A stretch of 64,000 nt of DNA, from positions 1-64,000 of the forward strand of contig NZ_RQYL01000012.1 of assembly GCF_003860125.1 (NCBI RefSeq), given 5' to 3'. How positions within the stretch are numbered: the stretch's first letter is position 1; each line of letters opens with the position of its first letter. The position numbers and the translations under genes are program-made. This document shows, piece by piece, positions 1 through 8,267 of this stretch. This stretch comes from Fretibacterium sp. OH1220_COT-178 (lineage in GTDB: Bacteria > Synergistota > Synergistia > Synergistales > Aminobacteriaceae). The notes under the pieces were generated by a model. It ran no database searches. It had not been told where the DNA came from and worked only from the letters and a program-made list of their open reading frames with translations.

Positions 1-23
1 GTCGAGGGTCAGGCAGCCATCTT

Positions 24-93
24 CCACAAGGCTGTAAGCCTTGTGGGATGAGCTGATCGCTATCTCGACGACGCAACCTTTTGCGTTGTCGAG
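24..93. repeat. Hairpin-repeat cluster, left-edge copy
   Basis: Two perfect or near-perfect hairpins lie here: a 10-bp stem at 24-33/37-46 with a 3-nt loop, and a 13-bp stem at 64-76/81-93 with a 4-nt loop (one G-T pair). The second has the flank CGCTATCT on its left and ATGCAGA on its right, matching the flanks of hairpins near 15.5 kb. The first bases of the window (GTCGAGGGTCAGGCAGCC) resemble the right flank of such a unit, so the array probably continues leftwards. No gene is supported in 1-243. Confidence 0.7.
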
Positions 94-243
94 ATGCAGA
101 AATTCGGGGCCGTCGGTCGGGAAGGTCTGCATAAAAAATCAGGCTTGCCTCAGGGATTTTGAACCATACTGGAGCGAGTTGATGCGAACCGTTCCGATTC
201 GGAATAAGGTGCACTCGCAGGAATTCAAGGAGGAGCTTTCCCT

Positions 244-1197
244 ATGGTTATGAAGCATTGCTTACGGTCTTTGGCGGTTATCTTGGGTCTGACGATCTTT
301 TTTGTCCCGTCCGCCCATGCGGCCGAGGGGTTCCGGGTGGGGACGTGGAAGACGGCGCAGACCATCGCTCCGTTCTTCTACCCGGATCACCTCGTTGGCG
401 GGGCCGAGGTTTTGTCCTTCACCAACCCCGCGGACCAGAAGACCGCGCTTCTGGCGGGGAGCCTGGAGATGTGCGGGACGACCCTGGCCCACGCCATTCA
501 CTCCGCGTCCCAGGGACAGCCGGTGGTGGTCGTGGCGGCCCTGTGCAACAAGTGCTCGGCCCTGGTGGTGGCGAAGGACGGCCCGGTCAAGAGCGTCGCC
601 GACCTGAAGGGCAGAAAGATCGGCTATGTGCCGGGGACGATGCACGAGATCCTGCTCCGTGAGGCGCTGACCCGCAGCGGACTCTCCCCGGACTCGGACG
701 TCGAGCTGATGCGCGTGGACTTCTTCGATATGGGGACGGCTCTGTCCCGCGGTTCCATCGACGCCTTCCTCTCGGGAGAGCCGTTCCCCACTCTGGCGGT
801 CCACGAGGGATACGGCCGTATCCTCGCCCACCCCTATTACGAGGACAGCGTGGGGACCATCAACGCGGGAATGCTGACGACGCGGGAGAACATCGAGAAA
901 CACCCCGAGCGGGTTCTGGAGCTGGTGCGCGCCCACGTCAAGGCGACGCTGTTCTTGCAGCGGAACCCCGGGGCCTGGCTGGACAAGGCGGCCTCGTTCG
1001 GCACCGAGCGCGCGATCCTGGACCTGGCGGCGGAGAACATCGAGCTGGCCTGGCTGATCGACGAGAGCTTCGTGGAGAGGGCCAAGGCTCTTGGGGCCCG
1101 GATGGAGGCGCTGAAGGTGATCGACCGTCAGCCGGACTACGACGAGCTCTTCGACCTGAGCTTCGTCAAAAAGGTGCGGGAGGAGCTGGGGCTTTGA
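244..1197 (+). CDS. ABC transporter substrate-binding protein, NMT1/SsuA/NrtA-like
   Basis: A 317-residue exported solute-binding protein. Residues 1-26 form a signal peptide ending SAHA. The body has the pattern of the NrtA/SsuA/ThiY fold: an early TWK stretch, a GTTLAH ligand-loop region, and the VADLKGRKIGYVPGT segment that is diagnostic of this family. It should capture a small organic or oxyanion substrate in the periplasm; the sequence does not show which. An unusual CNKC pair sits at about residue 100. The start is set by GGAGGAG about 8 bases upstream; an in-frame ATG two codons later is equally possible. It overlaps the permease gene by 4 bases, so the three ABC genes are one operon. 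Confidence 0.88.
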   Translation: MVMKHCLRSLAVILGLTIFFVPSAHAAEGFRVGTWKTAQTIAPFFYPDHLVGGAEVLSFTNPADQKTALLAGSLEMCGTTLAHAIHSASQGQPVVVVAALCNKCSALVVAKDGPVKSVADLKGRKIGYVPGTMHEILLREALTRSGLSPDSDVELMRVDFFDMGTALSRGSIDAFLSGEPFPTLAVHEGYGRILAHPYYEDSVGTINAGMLTTRENIEKHPERVLELVRAHVKATLFLQRNPGAWLDKAASFGTERAILDLAAENIELAWLIDESFVERAKALGARMEALKVIDRQPDYDELFDLSFVKKVREELGL

Positions 1198-1991
1198 GGG
1201 ACACCCCCTCCTCCCTTGCCCTGCGTCTCCTGCCCTGGCTGCTGCCGGCCGTGCTGCTGGCGGCCTGGGGCCTTGCCAGCGGCACGGGATGGATGCCGGG
1301 CTATCTCCTTCCCGAACCGAGTCGGATCGTGCGCTCGTTCTCCCTCTATGTCTTTGGCCAGGCGGGGAGCGCCCCCTATGCCGGGCGTTTCTCCGCCGAC
1401 GCGGCGGCGAGCCTGACGCGGGTTCTCCTGGGGTTCGGCGTTGCCGTGCTGCTGGGCGTGCCTCTGGGCGTCCTGTCGGGAAGGAGCTTGATGGTGCGGA
1501 GCCTTCTGGGCACGACCGTCGACGGCGCACGCGCGGTCCCGGGGATAAGCTGGCTGCCCCTGGCCATGGCGTGGTTCGGCATCGGGCTGGGGACGACGGT
1601 ATTCCTGATCGCCCTGGCGGCGTTCTTCCCCGTCTACCTCAACACGGCGAGCGGCGTGCTCGGCGTCAACCCGGTCCTGTGCCAGGCCGGGGCGATGATG
1701 GGGGTGGGGCCGTTGAGAAGCGTCTGGACCATCCTGCTGCCGGCGGCCATGCCCCAGATCCTTGCCGGATTGAGGCTGGGTCTGGGAACCTCCTGGGCCT
1801 ATCTGGTGCTGGGAGAGCTCACCGGAGTTCCCAACGGCCTGGGGGCGGTCATCATGGATGCGAGGATGTTGGGCCGCGTCGACGTCATCATCGTGGGGAT
1901 CGTCGTCATCGCCGTGATGGGGCGGCTGAGCGACCTGCTGTTGACGGCCTCGATGCGGGCGTGCTTCCGATCGGCGCGGAGGTCCGCATGA
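1194..1991 (+). CDS. ABC transporter permease, SsuC/TauC-like
   Basis: A 265-residue inner-membrane permease with about six hydrophobic segments and a binding-protein-dependent transport domain. The cytoplasmic coupling loop (LCQAGAMMGVGPLRSVWTIL) has the usual form for SsuC/TauC/ThiX permeases. The TTG start overlaps the stop of the binding-protein gene, so translation is probably coupled. It forms the channel for the importer encoded with the genes on either side. Substrate unknown. Confidence 0.88.
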   Translation: MRDTPSSLALRLLPWLLPAVLLAAWGLASGTGWMPGYLLPEPSRIVRSFSLYVFGQAGSAPYAGRFSADAAASLTRVLLGFGVAVLLGVPLGVLSGRSLMVRSLLGTTVDGARAVPGISWLPLAMAWFGIGLGTTVFLIALAAFFPVYLNTASGVLGVNPVLCQAGAMMGVGPLRSVWTILLPAAMPQILAGLRLGLGTSWAYLVLGELTGVPNGLGAVIMDARMLGRVDVIIVGIVVIAVMGRLSDLLLTASMRACFRSARRSA

Positions 1992-2800
1992 GCGGGCGGC
2001 CGCTTCTCTCCCTGAGGAACGTATCCAAAGTGTTCCGAAACGGCGGGGACGTCCTGGAGGTGCTGTCCGGGGTGAGCTGCGACATCGCGGAGGGGGAGCG
2101 GGTGTGCCTGCTCGGCGGGAGCGGCTGCGGCAAGAGCACGCTGCTGAGGATCGTCGCCGGCTTTCTTATGCCCGACGCGGGGTGCGTGGAGATCGGCGGG
2201 GAGCGGATTGTGGGCCCCGGTTCGGACCGGTGCGTGGTGTTCCAGGAGGACGCCCTCTTCCCCTGGCTGACCGTCCGGGAGAACGTCGCCTTCGGTGCAC
2301 GGGGGAAGATGTCCCGCGAGGCGATGGATGCGGAGGTGAACCGCTATTTGGAGAAGGTTGGGCTGGCGTCCTTCGGCGATTATCTTCCCCGTGAGATCTC
2401 GGGGGGGATGAAGCAGAGGGTGGCCCTGGCCCGCGTGCTGATCCTGAGGCCGCAGGTGCTGCTGATGGACGAGCCCTTCGGTGCCCTGGATGCGTTGACC
2501 CGAGGGGAGATGCACGGGCTGTTCCTGTCCCTGATGCGGGAGACGAACGGGACGTCCCTTTTCGTGACCCATGATGTGGAGGAGGCCGTCACGCTGGCGG
2601 ACCGTATCCTGGTGATGGGCCGGGCGCCGGGCCGCATTCGGGCCGAGGTCCCCGTGGCGATCTCCCGGCCGCGGGATCGGTTCGACGACGCCTTCGTCCG
2701 GCTTTGCCGGGAGGTACGGGATTTGCTGGCCTCGGAGGCGGCTGCTGGGGATTGCGGCGCGGGAGAGTGTGCTGAAGGGCCTCGAGGTTCTCGGTCATAA
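1988..2800 (+). CDS. ABC transporter ATP-binding protein, SsuB/TauB-like
   Basis: A 270-residue ATPase for the importer above. It has Walker A (GGSGCGKST) near residue 40, a Q-loop (VFQEDALFPW), the signature SGGMKQR, Walker B (VLLMDEP) and the switch histidine (VTHD). The phrase DALFPWLTVRENV and the closing segment with GRAPGRI are typical of the SsuB/TauB/NrtD branch. The ATG start overlaps the permease stop as ATGA. The last 25 or so residues are Gly/Ala/Glu-rich and probably disordered. Confidence 0.92.
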   Translation: MSGRPLLSLRNVSKVFRNGGDVLEVLSGVSCDIAEGERVCLLGGSGCGKSTLLRIVAGFLMPDAGCVEIGGERIVGPGSDRCVVFQEDALFPWLTVRENVAFGARGKMSREAMDAEVNRYLEKVGLASFGDYLPREISGGMKQRVALARVLILRPQVLLMDEPFGALDALTRGEMHGLFLSLMRETNGTSLFVTHDVEEAVTLADRILVMGRAPGRIRAEVPVAISRPRDRFDDAFVRLCREVRDLLASEAAAGDCGAGECAEGPRGSRS

Positions 2801-2829
2801 TTTTGAGTTCAGCAAAGGAGATGCTTGAG

Positions 2830-3354
2830 ATGAGGAAATTTCTGATCGGATTTGCGTTGGTTCTGCTGGCGGCCGGGGCGAGTTTTGCGGCCAGTTTCGA
2901 TGTTGCGGCGAAGGCCGATGTCCTGGACGCCGTCGCCTCGAGCGCCCGTTTCTACACCATCCGTCTCTTGCCGGGCACGGACGTGGTGCAGGAGCTGCTG
3001 GCCTTCGTCGAGAGGAAGGGCATCAAGGCTGCCGCGATCGTGTCGTCGGTGGGCAGCCTCTCCGAGGCGCACCTTCGATTTGCCAACCGCAAGGAGGGGA
3101 CCCTGCTGAAGGGGGACTTCGAGACGATTTGTCTGAGCGGCACGCTCGAGCCGGGAGGGCGGCACCTGCACCTCTCCATCGCCGACGGGGACGGCAGGAT
3201 GTGGGGCGGACACATGATGAAGAGCGGCAGCATCACGCGTACCACGATGGAGATCGTCATCATGGAGCTCTTGGATGTCGTCTACAAGCGTGAGAAATGC
3301 CCCGTCTCCACCTACAACGAGCTGGTCGTCGCCCCCAGGGAGCCCGCGAAATAG
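2830..3354 (+). CDS. Exported PPC (DUF296) domain protein
   Basis: A 174-residue protein with a signal peptide (about 1-20, ending ASFA) followed by a PPC/DUF296 domain. The domain is recognised from GGRHLHLSIADGDGRMWGGH, which carries the family's paired histidines and GGH motif. PPC domains are usually cytoplasmic or fused to AT-hooks in plant DNA-binding proteins; this one is predicted to be exported. The start at 2830 fits AAGGAG at 2815-2820; the ATG at 2821 abuts that site and is too close. It follows the ABC ATPase by 29 bases and is probably in the same operon, which suggests a periplasmic role linked to the imported compound. Function unknown. Confidence 0.8.
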   Translation: MRKFLIGFALVLLAAGASFAASFDVAAKADVLDAVASSARFYTIRLLPGTDVVQELLAFVERKGIKAAAIVSSVGSLSEAHLRFANRKEGTLLKGDFETICLSGTLEPGGRHLHLSIADGDGRMWGGHMMKSGSITRTTMEIVIMELLDVVYKREKCPVSTYNELVVAPREPAK

Positions 3355-3401
3355 GGGCGGGCGGCAGGTGACTTTTCCGGAAGGGTTCGTGTAAAGATGC
3401 C

Positions 3402-4154
3402 ATGACTGTCCCGGGCGACCCTTTTGTACGGATACGCGGCCTGGAAAAGCGTTTCGGCAGCGTCGAGGCGCTGCAGGATGTCTCGCTCGAAATTCGGCTG
3501 GGGGAGGTTCTGGCGATCGTCGGCACGAACGGTGCGGGCAAGTCGACGCTGGTCAAGATCGTCTCGGGAGTCCTTCGCCCGGACAGGGGAGAGTTGTCTC
3601 TGGGGGGAGAGCGTGTGGAGAACCTTACTCCGGCGCTCTCCCTGAAGAAGGGGGTGGCCGTCGTGTATCAGGACCTCGCGCTGGCGGATACGGGAAGCGT
3701 GTCCTTCAACGTGTTCCTGGGCGAGGAGCCGGCCCGATGGGGGCTGTGCCTCGACAGGCGTGCCATGGACGAGGGAGCGGAGGCTCTGCTGAAGAAAATG
3801 GATGTCGTTTTGCCGGATGTCCGCAGCGAGGTTCGTTTTCTCAGCGGCGGTCAGAGGCAGGCTGTCGCGATCGCGAAGGCCCTTCAGCGGGGCGGAAGGC
3901 TCCTGATTCTGGATGAGCCGACTGCCGCGATGGGGCCTGTCGAATCCGGCGCTGTCCTTCGTCTGCTGAAACGTCTGGCCGGGGAAGGTCACGGCATCGT
4001 CCTGATCTCCCATAATCTGCACGCGGTGTTTGGGATCGCCGATCGGATCTGTGTGATGCGGCAGGGCAGAATCGTGGCGCAGCGTCCCGCTTCGGAGCTG
4101 AACCCCGAACGCGTCGTCGCTCTCATGACCGGGGCGGAGGGGGAGGCGTTGTGA
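3402..4154 (+). CDS. Ribose-type ABC transporter ATP-binding protein, single domain
   Basis: A 250-residue ATPase with Walker A (GTNGAGKST), Q-loop (VVYQDLALAD), signature LSGGQRQ, Walker B (LLILDEPTAA) and switch His (LISHNL). The sequence resembles the first half of RbsA/XylG-type sugar ATPases, but it has one nucleotide-binding domain instead of the usual two (about 500 residues), as in FrcA-like systems. It would work as a homodimer with the permease that starts 4 bases before its stop. First gene of a six-gene run to 9364. Confidence 0.92.
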   Translation: MTVPGDPFVRIRGLEKRFGSVEALQDVSLEIRLGEVLAIVGTNGAGKSTLVKIVSGVLRPDRGELSLGGERVENLTPALSLKKGVAVVYQDLALADTGSVSFNVFLGEEPARWGLCLDRRAMDEGAEALLKKMDVVLPDVRSEVRFLSGGQRQAVAIAKALQRGGRLLILDEPTAAMGPVESGAVLRLLKRLAGEGHGIVLISHNLHAVFGIADRICVMRQGRIVAQRPASELNPERVVALMTGAEGEAL

Positions 4155-5098
4155 AGCGTCTTCTGCGGAACATCGGGAACCCGAACCCTCATATCCTTTT
4201 TGTCGGATTGCTGGTCCTGAGCCTCGGACTGAGCCGGGCCTCGCCGTATTTCTGGACGGGGCGCAACATCGCGAATATCTTCGATCAAGCCTCCGCCGGC
4301 ATCATCCTGTCGGTGGGCATGACCTTCGTGATTGCCGCAGGGGGTATCGATCTTTCCATAGGCGCCAACATCGCGCTCTCCTCCCTGGTGACGGCCCTGC
4401 TCCTGAAGCAGGGATGCGCTTTTTCGCTCTCGCTCGTGGCCGGGCTGCTCCTGGCCTCCGGGGGCGGGGTCCTGAACGGATGCCTCATCTCCTCCGTTCG
4501 ACTGAACCCGTTCATCGTGACCCTTTGCACGATGTCGGTGTTTCGCGGGACGGCCCTGATGCTGACCGACGGACGCCCCGTATTCGATTTTTCGGAGTCC
4601 TTCATGGCCCTTGGGGGGACACTTCCGGGCGGGCTGAGCGTTCCCGCCCTGTTGGCCTTGTCCGTCGCCGGGATGGGCGTATTCCTGATGCGTTTCACGA
4701 AGTTCGGGGCCTACGCCTGTTTCATGGGCTGCAACGAGGAGGCCCTGTCCCGCAGCGGGGTGAGCGTCCATCGCTGGAAGCTGGCTTTCTACGCCCTGTC
4801 GGGTCTCTGTTCCGGGCTCGCCGGCCTGGTCCTCTGCGCTCGACTCAACACGGCGGAGCCGCTTGCCGCAGTCGGCATCGAGATGGAGGTCATCGCCGCA
4901 GTCGTTCTCGGCGGTACGGATATTCGCGGCGGACGGGGCAGTGCCGCGGGGAGCCTGCTTGCCTGCCTCTTTCTGGCACTGCTCCGGAACGGCTTCGTCG
5001 TCCTAAACGTATCGGCCCGATATCAGCAGCTTTTGATGGGGCTGATCGTCCTTGCCGCGGTCTCCGTGTCGGAAATCCGTCACGGAAGAAGAACTTAG
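4151..5098 (+). CDS. Ribose-type ABC transporter permease
   Basis: A 315-residue RbsC-family membrane protein with eight to ten hydrophobic segments. The GIDLSIG motif and the VVLGGTDIRGGRG segment near the end are hallmarks of ribose/xylose/autoinducer-2 permeases. The GTG start overlaps the ATPase stop (GTGA). With its neighbours it should import a pentose, nucleoside or ribosylated compound; the exact substrate cannot be read from the sequence. Confidence 0.93.
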   Translation: MKRLLRNIGNPNPHILFVGLLVLSLGLSRASPYFWTGRNIANIFDQASAGIILSVGMTFVIAAGGIDLSIGANIALSSLVTALLLKQGCAFSLSLVAGLLLASGGGVLNGCLISSVRLNPFIVTLCTMSVFRGTALMLTDGRPVFDFSESFMALGGTLPGGLSVPALLALSVAGMGVFLMRFTKFGAYACFMGCNEEALSRSGVSVHRWKLAFYALSGLCSGLAGLVLCARLNTAEPLAAVGIEMEVIAAVVLGGTDIRGGRGSAAGSLLACLFLALLRNGFVVLNVSARYQQLLMGLIVLAAVSVSEIRHGRRT

Positions 5099-5144
5099 GG
5101 GAGCGGGCTGCGCAGGCGTGGAACATTGTGGAGGGAGGAAAGGA

Positions 5145-6107
5145 ATGAAGGGCATTTCGGTTCTGTCCCTGGGGGTGATGGCGATGGATACGGTGATCTC
5201 GGTCTCGGAACTGCCGAGGGCGGACGGTTTCGGCTTCATCGATGCGGAGCGGATGGTCCCGGGCGGAAGCGCCTCCAATACCTCCGTCGCCCTGGTGCAG
5301 CTGGGGGCGTCCGTCCGGCAGGCCGGTAAGGTGGGCGATGACCTCATGGGGGGACATCTGGTCCGGTCGCTCACCGATGAGGGGATCGACGTCAGCCGTC
5401 TGGTGACTCTCAAGGGCGGAACGACGTTCCATACCTATGTCTTTGCCGCCCCGGGCGGGGAACACTGTATCTTCGCCAACATCGGGGATTGCGTTACGAA
5501 GCTGAGTCCCCTGGAGCTTCCGTCCGGACTGTTGGATGGCATCGACGTCTTCTACACGGATTTCTTCGCCCCCGAGGCGGCTCTGTACCTGGCGGAACAG
5601 TCGAGGAAAAGGGGGATCAAGGTCGTGTTCAACCTCCAGTGTCCGCCCCTCTTCATGGAAAGGATCGGGGCGTCGCGGGAGGACATCGGGAGGATGATGG
5701 CCCTGTCCGACCTCTTTCTGATGGGACGGGCAGGCTATGGAGGGCTTTGTGGAGGCGGCTTGGGAGAGCAGGCGGTTTTTTCGGCCCTCTCCTCTATCTT
5801 GGGGCGTTTCGGTCCTGCCGACGGCGTCGTCCTGACCTGCGGGGAGGACGGAGCCTTCTGGTGCGACCGCGAGGGGATGTTGCATGTGAAAGCCTATCCC
5901 GTCTCCGTCGCGGATACGACGGGAGCCGGGGATTGTTTCAGTGCCGGCCTGATCTGCGGGTTTTACGGAGAGGGCATGGGCAGGGCGGCCTCGCTGCGTT
6001 TTGCGGCCGCAGCTGCGGCCCTGAAGTGTACGCAGCACGGGCCGCGCGTCAGGACCTCCCGGGAGGAGGTCCTCGGGTTTGTCGGAGAATGGGAGCAAAA
6101 AGTTTGA
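5145..6107 (+). CDS. PfkB-family carbohydrate/nucleoside kinase
   Basis: A 320-residue ribokinase-like kinase. The N-terminal PGGSASNTSVALVQLG and G-K-VGDDLMG motifs bind the sugar, and TTGAGDCFSAG holds the catalytic Asp and anion hole. It phosphorylates a sugar or nucleoside hydroxyl with ATP. It lies between the permease and the binding protein of a ribose-type importer and before two ADP-ribosylglycohydrolase genes. The same pairing (PfkB kinase with ADP-ribosylglycohydrolase) occurs in the E. coli yegTUV locus. The start at 5145 has a strong GGAGGGAGGAAAGGA site. Likely substrate: ribose or a nucleoside; not determined. Confidence 0.9.
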   Translation: MKGISVLSLGVMAMDTVISVSELPRADGFGFIDAERMVPGGSASNTSVALVQLGASVRQAGKVGDDLMGGHLVRSLTDEGIDVSRLVTLKGGTTFHTYVFAAPGGEHCIFANIGDCVTKLSPLELPSGLLDGIDVFYTDFFAPEAALYLAEQSRKRGIKVVFNLQCPPLFMERIGASREDIGRMMALSDLFLMGRAGYGGLCGGGLGEQAVFSALSSILGRFGPADGVVLTCGEDGAFWCDREGMLHVKAYPVSVADTTGAGDCFSAGLICGFYGEGMGRAASLRFAAAAAALKCTQHGPRVRTSREEVLGFVGEWEQKV

Positions 6108-6147
6108 ATTTTTTCGGAAAACACATCATTTCAAGGAGGTTAGGGTT

Positions 6148-7203
6148 ATGCGCGGAGGAAAACGTTTTTCTGCGTTTGGGATGACGATGGTCCTGGGATT
6201 TGCTCTTGTCCAGGGTTCTTTTGTCCCGGCCTGGGCCGCCGATGCCGGTCCGGAAGGAGCGCAGGCGATGCTTGAGGCGGAAAAATCGTTGATGGATGCC
6301 CTGAAGCCCCTGCCTGAAAAGGGGATGAATGCGAGGCTGGGGGCCATTGAAAGCACCCTTTCCAACCCTTTCTGGATCACCATGGAGGAGGGGTACCGGG
6401 ATGCGGCGAAGGAGTATGGAGTGACCATCGATGTCCAGGCCACGGCCACCGAGACGGACCTGGCAGGACAGCTGGACATCCTGAAGCAGATGATCGGGAA
6501 GCAATACGATGCCGTGTCCGTCTCTCCGCTTACGGAGCAGAATCTGCTTCTGGGCGTCGTCGAGGCCAACAAGAGCGGGGTGAAAATTGTCACCGTCGGA
6601 AACGGCGTGAACAGGGAGGCCCTGGAAAAACTGGGCGGGCGGATAGATGTCCACGTGACGACGGATTTCAGGATGCAGGGTGAGCTGGGGGCCGAGTACA
6701 TCGTCGGCAGGACCGGTGGCAAGGGTAAGGTTGCGGTCATCGAGGGCATTCCGGGGGCTACTCAGAGCGAGGCGCGGAAGAACGGGGCGGTGGAGGCCTT
6801 CAAAAAGGCGGGGATGGAGGTCCTCGCGGTTCAGGCCGCGAACTTCGACCGCCGTCAGGCTTACGATCTGGCCGCCGCTTTGATCGACGCCAATCCGGAT
6901 CTGGCCGGCATCGCCTGCGGCAACGACGTCATGGCCCTGGGGGCGGTCGAGGCCCTGAAAAGGAAGGGGATGAAGGACAAGGTCGTCGTCGTCGGGGTGG
7001 ATTTCATCGAGGAGGCGAAAGCATCCATCGAAAGGGGGGAGCTGGATGCGACCGTCGCCATGTCGCCCTACCTTCTGGGGAAGGCGGGGACGATCCTGTC
7101 CCTGAAGGCGCTTCGCGGCGACACGTTTGTCGAGGATGTCGTGTGGACCCCCATCAAGCTGGTGGATAAGGCAAACGTCGCCTCCATGGAAGGATGGAGA
7201 TGA
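6148..7203 (+). CDS. Ribose-type ABC transporter substrate-binding protein
   Basis: A 351-residue periplasmic binding protein of the RbsB/Peripla_BP_4 family. A signal peptide covers about 1-31 (ending PAWAA). Family features include NPFWITMEEGYRDAAKEYG, the SPLTEQNL stretch, and GIACGNDVMALGAVEALK in the second lobe. The start at 6148 follows AAGGAGGTTAGGGTT. It is separated from the kinase by 40 bases and overlaps the next gene by ATGA. It is the specificity subunit for the ABC genes at 3402-5098. Confidence 0.92.
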   Translation: MRGGKRFSAFGMTMVLGFALVQGSFVPAWAADAGPEGAQAMLEAEKSLMDALKPLPEKGMNARLGAIESTLSNPFWITMEEGYRDAAKEYGVTIDVQATATETDLAGQLDILKQMIGKQYDAVSVSPLTEQNLLLGVVEANKSGVKIVTVGNGVNREALEKLGGRIDVHVTTDFRMQGELGAEYIVGRTGGKGKVAVIEGIPGATQSEARKNGAVEAFKKAGMEVLAVQAANFDRRQAYDLAAALIDANPDLAGIACGNDVMALGAVEALKRKGMKDKVVVVGVDFIEEAKASIERGELDATVAMSPYLLGKAGTILSLKALRGDTFVEDVVWTPIKLVDKANVASMEGWR

Positions 7204-8267
7204 GGGAACGACCTTCGTTGCGTTCGAAAATTCTGGGGAGCCTGATCGGTTCAGCGGCCGGGGATGCAATGGGGGCCGCCACGGAGGCGCGCACCACGGA
7301 GCAGATCCTCGAGCGTTTCGGGCACAGGGTGACCGATTTCGAGACTCCGCCGCCGGACACCTTCGCCGCCGGCAGCGTCGCGGGACAGGTGACGGATGAC
7401 TTCAGCTCCGCCTATTTCATCGTCCGGAGCGTCGTCCGGAACGGGGGCAAGGTGGATGAAAATGAGGTGAAGGCAGCCCTTGTCGAGTGGTCGGAGCACG
7501 AGGTGTTCTTCGACCGTTTCGCCGGCCCGACCACGCGGATGGCGATCGAGCGCTTCAAGACGGGAGAGGACCCCTCCTTCCGGGGGATCAACCTCTCCTC
7601 CCGGCAGGCGACGAATGGCGCGGCTATGCGGATCGCTCCGATCGGGCTCCTGTTCCCCGGGGCCGTTGACCTTGCCGTCGAAAACGCCTTCCGTGTCGCG
7701 CGCCTCACCCACGACAACGTCCTTGCCCTTTCGGGGGCCTGTGCCGTGGCGGCGGCCGTGAACCGGGCCTTGTCGCCCGACGCCGGGCTTTACAGCGTCC
7801 TGGAGGCGGGGCTTTATGGAGCCCTCGAGGGAGAGCGGCTCGGCAGGGAACGGTCGCACGACGTGGCCGGTCCCCGGGTTGTCAACAAGCTGGAGCTGGC
7901 CCTGGATATCGGCCTGGGCCCGCTCGCGCCTGAGGACAAGGCGGTCGAGATACGGGATCGGATCGGTACGGGACTTCACATTGCCGAGGCGGTCCCTGCG
8001 GCTTTCGGCATCCTGGCCTCTCGGCGCGGGGACGCCATGGAGACCTTGATCGACTGCGTCAACATCGGCTACGACACGGATACTCTGGCGACCATCGCGG
8101 GAGGCATCGCCGGAGCCCTGTCGGGGGCGGAGGCCTTTCCCCGCCATTTCCTTTCGGTCCTGGAGAGCGTGAACGGTTTTGAGATCGCGTCTCTGGCGGA
8201 CCGCATTCTCGAACTCGCCCTTCAGGACACCGGCCGTTCAGGGGGGAAGGAGGGGGAGGTGGAATGA
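7200..8267 (+). CDS. ADP-ribosylglycohydrolase family protein
   Basis: A 355-residue ARH-fold protein. The metal-site elements are visible: GDAMGAATE near residue 20, VTDD near 65, and GYDTDTLATIAGGIAGA near 285, so the binuclear magnesium site looks complete. Family members remove ADP-ribose from proteins or small molecules or cleave related N-glycosidic bonds. Here the importer and kinase context suggests action on an imported ribosylated metabolite, possibly a nucleoside; this is inference. The ATG at 7200 overlaps the binding-protein stop and has GGAAGGA 6 bases upstream, so it is preferred over the ATG at 7194. Confidence 0.88.
   Translation: MRERPSLRSKILGSLIGSAAGDAMGAATEARTTEQILERFGHRVTDFETPPPDTFAAGSVAGQVTDDFSSAYFIVRSVVRNGGKVDENEVKAALVEWSEHEVFFDRFAGPTTRMAIERFKTGEDPSFRGINLSSRQATNGAAMRIAPIGLLFPGAVDLAVENAFRVARLTHDNVLALSGACAVAAAVNRALSPDAGLYSVLEAGLYGALEGERLGRERSHDVAGPRVVNKLELALDIGLGPLAPEDKAVEIRDRIGTGLHIAEAVPAAFGILASRRGDAMETLIDCVNIGYDTDTLATIAGGIAGALSGAEAFPRHFLSVLESVNGFEIASLADRILELALQDTGRSGGKEGEVE

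Noticed and set aside
41-253. 70-codon frame before the first gene
   Set aside because: It runs through the two hairpins and into the ribosome-binding site of the next gene, and has no site of its own or homology that I recognise.
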